NCBI GenBank assembly: GCA_964019415.1
Contig: OZ025874.1
Coordinates: forward strand, 4,047,196-4,111,195
DNA length: 64,000 bases
Reading direction: 5' to 3'
From: Ianthella basta
Taxonomy: Eukaryota; Porifera; Demospongiae; Verongiida; Ianthellidae
A program made the translations under genes and the position numbers. Every line of letters begins with the position of its first letter. Position 1 is the first letter of the stretch. The notes under the pieces were generated by a model that ran no database searches, was not told where the DNA came from, and saw nothing but the letters and a program-made list of their open reading frames with translations. This document shows, in pieces, positions 61,930-64,000 of the stretch.

Positions 61930-63804
61930 CTATACTTGAAAGGAGTCAAATTTAGGCGATTTATGGATCCATTCGGATTCAGGAAAGCAAGCTTCAAATT
62001 CCTTTTTCGCATTCTGATAGTCCTTGGCACCTTGCTTAATCACATGGAACTTTTTCCCTTTGTCATAAGGACAAAGTGAGGCCCAATAGTTGGCAAAGCC
62101 TCTCTTGGACACATCAAGATCTCCACTCTTGTGCAAGCCAGTGGATGTTTCGATCATTTCTTCCTTTTGAGTGCCAGCTGTCCAAGTGAAAGCCAAATGC
62201 TTTGAATCACCTCCTTTTCCCTGGGCACCACCAGCACTAGGCATCACAACAACAGTGGGCTCATTAACACGGTACTTATCTGGGAGTCCTCGCACACGAT
62301 TCACTCGGTCACAGAATGCCCGCTGCAAACTTCCTTCACAAACGTGACCTTCCTTATGGCCATCTGCTGCTCCCTTCACAATGATGGTGCTGAGGTACAC
62401 GGGCTGGTCAAGGAGCTGAGCCAACAATGCTCCCTGTACGCCTACTACATTCCACAGGGCTATCTTTGCACTGCAGCACATCTTGTAATGCTGAGGGTCC
62501 CCTTCGGGCTTCAGCAAGTCACCTTCACCGTCATCTTTCCTGTAACGCAGACAACCAGCATTCTTTGCATTCAGAGGTATACAGGCATCTCCACAAGGGA
62601 CCTTACTGACAAAGAGATGGAAATGCACACCTTCATTTAGATGGTACTTCCCACCAACCTTGCGCACAATGCTTTGGGCATCTTTTGAGGCACTTTCAAT
62701 CTGGTTGAAGAGGTAGGCCTCCAGGCCTCTTCGTGCCAGTACCTCTGCATGACAGTCAAAAATGGCCTTCCCATCTGCAACCAGATTTTGCTGGTAAATG
62801 AAGCCAGTTCCACTTCCAATGCTTACAATCTCAGCCTTGTTACCATCTTGAGTCATCAAAATGGCTGCCACTACATCATCTTGCAAAGGCTCCATCAAGT
62901 TATGACACACCTGCCTAAGTGCATCTATGCATTTGGCATCAACTGTCAAGGCACCTTGTTTACTGGTGACAGCGGCAAAGTCCAGATCGGTGTGTGCAGG
63001 CACAGGGCCCTGCAGTTGCTCAGACAGCCACTTGTATGCCTTGTGGGCTGCTTGTTCCTTTGCATCTTGTTTAGAACTAGCTCTGCCAGAGAACTGTTGA
63101 GAGGCCTCCCCAACAGAAACTGAACACACAACATCCCACTGATTCCCCTTCTGGCACCCATTATCATAGCCAACTACTACACGCAGCTTGGGCTTCTGAG
63201 ACTGAAACCTTTTAGCAATGTCATCCAAAGTCCCAATGCTGTTTTCAGGCTTGCTGACAGATGACAGAGATGCACCTGACGCCCTTTGAGGTACACTGCT
63301 ACCGGAGTACAGCATATAAACAGGTTCCCCCAAACCTTGCGACTTGCAGAAACGTATCAATGATTCTAACACTTGCTCATTACTCAACCCCACTGGAGCC
63401 TGACCCTTCTCTTTCAGGGCACATCTAGCTGCTGCAGCTTTGGCATCCTCAATCCCATAACTACCTTCTCCTGCAAACCACTCTTCACCTATTTTCACCT
63501 CTGCGCACTTGGCCCTAAATTGACCAGGCTTCCGCTTCCCCCATCCACCACCAGTGTGTTGGGGAGTGTACCTACACTGGTCAAATGAGTAGCTAGGAGG
63601 GTCCCAGCGCCTTTGTTTGCAATACCTCACCAAAGCATCTTCAGCTTGAGTGTTACTCAATTCCCCTGGTGTAAATGGCTGTCCCAATGCTTCCAGAGCA
63701 GCCCTAGCTGCCGCAGGCATGGCATTTTCTGGTGTACTTCTTCCATCCCCTGTGTATGACTTGCCACCCAAACGTACAGTAGATCGCCACCCACTTCGAG
63801 ACAT
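61930..63804 (-). CDS. ADAR: Adenosine deaminase acting on RNA (ADAR), intronless, 624 aa
   Basis: ADARs convert A to I in double-stranded RNA. ATG 63802-63804 begins MSRSGWRS; the three related ORFs share this start. Residues ~5-41 look like the C-terminal half of a dsRBD, ~53-132 a full unit, ~143-262 a third with a long insert, ending SKQDAKEQAAHKAYKWL. The deaminase domain (~280-624) has DCHAEVLARRGL (zinc His352, proton-shuttle Glu354), PCGDACI (zinc Cys404), DGEGD (Glu427 at the base-flipping position) and MCCSAKIALWN (zinc Cys444), and near the C-terminus the Tyr/Lys/Trp residues of the inositol-phosphate pocket. The usual SCSDKIARWN reads CCSAKIALWN, losing the Asp and the Arg. The frame is a single exon, unusual for animal ADARs. 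Confidence 0.93.
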   Translation of the reverse strand: MSRSGWRSTVRLGGKSYTGDGRSTPENAMPAAARAALEALGQPFTPGELSNTQAEDALVRYCKQRRWDPPSYSFDQCRYTPQHTGGGWGKRKPGQFRAKCAEVKIGEEWFAGEGSYGIEDAKAAAARCALKEKGQAPVGLSNEQVLESLIRFCKSQGLGEPVYMLYSGSSVPQRASGASLSSVSKPENSIGTLDDIAKRFQSQKPKLRVVVGYDNGCQKGNQWDVVCSVSVGEASQQFSGRASSKQDAKEQAAHKAYKWLSEQLQGPVPAHTDLDFAAVTSKQGALTVDAKCIDALRQVCHNLMEPLQDDVVAAILMTQDGNKAEIVSIGSGTGFIYQQNLVADGKAIFDCHAEVLARRGLEAYLFNQIESASKDAQSIVRKVGGKYHLNEGVHFHLFVSKVPCGDACIPLNAKNAGCLRYRKDDGEGDLLKPEGDPQHYKMCCSAKIALWNVVGVQGALLAQLLDQPVYLSTIIVKGAADGHKEGHVCEGSLQRAFCDRVNRVRGLPDKYRVNEPTVVVMPSAGGAQGKGGDSKHLAFTWTAGTQKEEMIETSTGLHKSGDLDVSKRGFANYWASLCPYDKGKKFHVIKQGAKDYQNAKKEFEACFPESEWIHKSPKFDSFQV

Positions 63805-63920
63805 TCTGTTTCCGGCCAAACCAGCGATTCAGTACACTGGCAGACTGCTGTTGTGAGTCTTTCTCCGAAGGTCGCCGTTCGGATATTATTCACTACCTTT
63901 TGTATAGTGATATGCGCTAT

Positions 63921-63930
63921 ACGTATATAG
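63921..63930 (-). promoter_or_regulatory. Possible TATA-like element of ADAR
   Basis: The minus strand reads ctatatacgt about 120 bp upstream of the ATG. Weak evidence. Confidence 0.3.
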
Positions 63931-64000
63931 GGGCAATCCAACTAGAAAGCATGACTTAGCACTTCCTGGAATGCTGTTCCCCCAAGTAAGGTTAACTAAA

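Overview
This is animal (metazoan) nuclear DNA, most likely from a sponge. I base this on two intron-containing Wnt genes that are divergent in the way sponge Wnts are, an ADAR deaminase gene, split genes with GT-AG introns, long introns, abundant (CA/GT)n microsatellites, foldback/MITE-like repeats and retroelement relics. The phylum is an inference; the species cannot be read from the window.

Layout. 0-0.4 kb (+): the end of a YqaJ/lambda-exonuclease-like ORF that enters from outside the window. 0.9-1.05 kb (-): a 51-codon intronless gene for an SMP (seed-maturation-protein)-like peptide, flanked by a direct repeat. 2.5-3.6 kb: a hammerhead-like motif, a short interstitial (TTAGGG)4 tract, a large GT microsatellite and a hairpin element. 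4.3-6.8 kb and 16.9-19.2 kb (-): two tandem Wnt genes with the same exon junctions and a 150-bp tract that is almost identical in both, which points to gene conversion. Between them at 10.6-11.2 kb (-) lies a two-helix membrane protein gene, and at 14.8-15.9 kb a non-autonomous hAT-like element. 19.6-40.4 kb: no identifiable gene, but a series of minus-strand exon-like blocks with good splice signals and hydrophobic segments that may be one multi-pass membrane protein gene; microsatellites, a LINE relic and foldback repeats also lie here.

42.1-57.1 kb (-): fourteen coding exons (one a possible alternative) of a carboxylic-acid-reductase-type enzyme with adenylation, carrier and NADPH thioester-reductase domains. 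Its first part (about 300 residues) is not in the window. Two homologous, phase-0 exons encode the same adenylation segment and look like alternatives. 57.4-63.8 kb (-): a tandem ADAR family. One intronless, apparently complete ADAR (624 aa) is followed by two shorter copies that keep the dsRNA-binding part, have gained a new basic tail and carry decayed deaminase 3' ends downstream, and then by a stub cut off by a CA microsatellite.

How they relate. The Wnt pair would give two secreted signalling ligands. The ADAR family pairs an editing enzyme with dsRNA-binding relatives lacking the catalytic domain, which could compete for substrates. The reductase would turn a carboxylic or fatty acid into an aldehyde through a carrier-bound thioester. 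No functional link between these loci is visible beyond proximity and shared strand.
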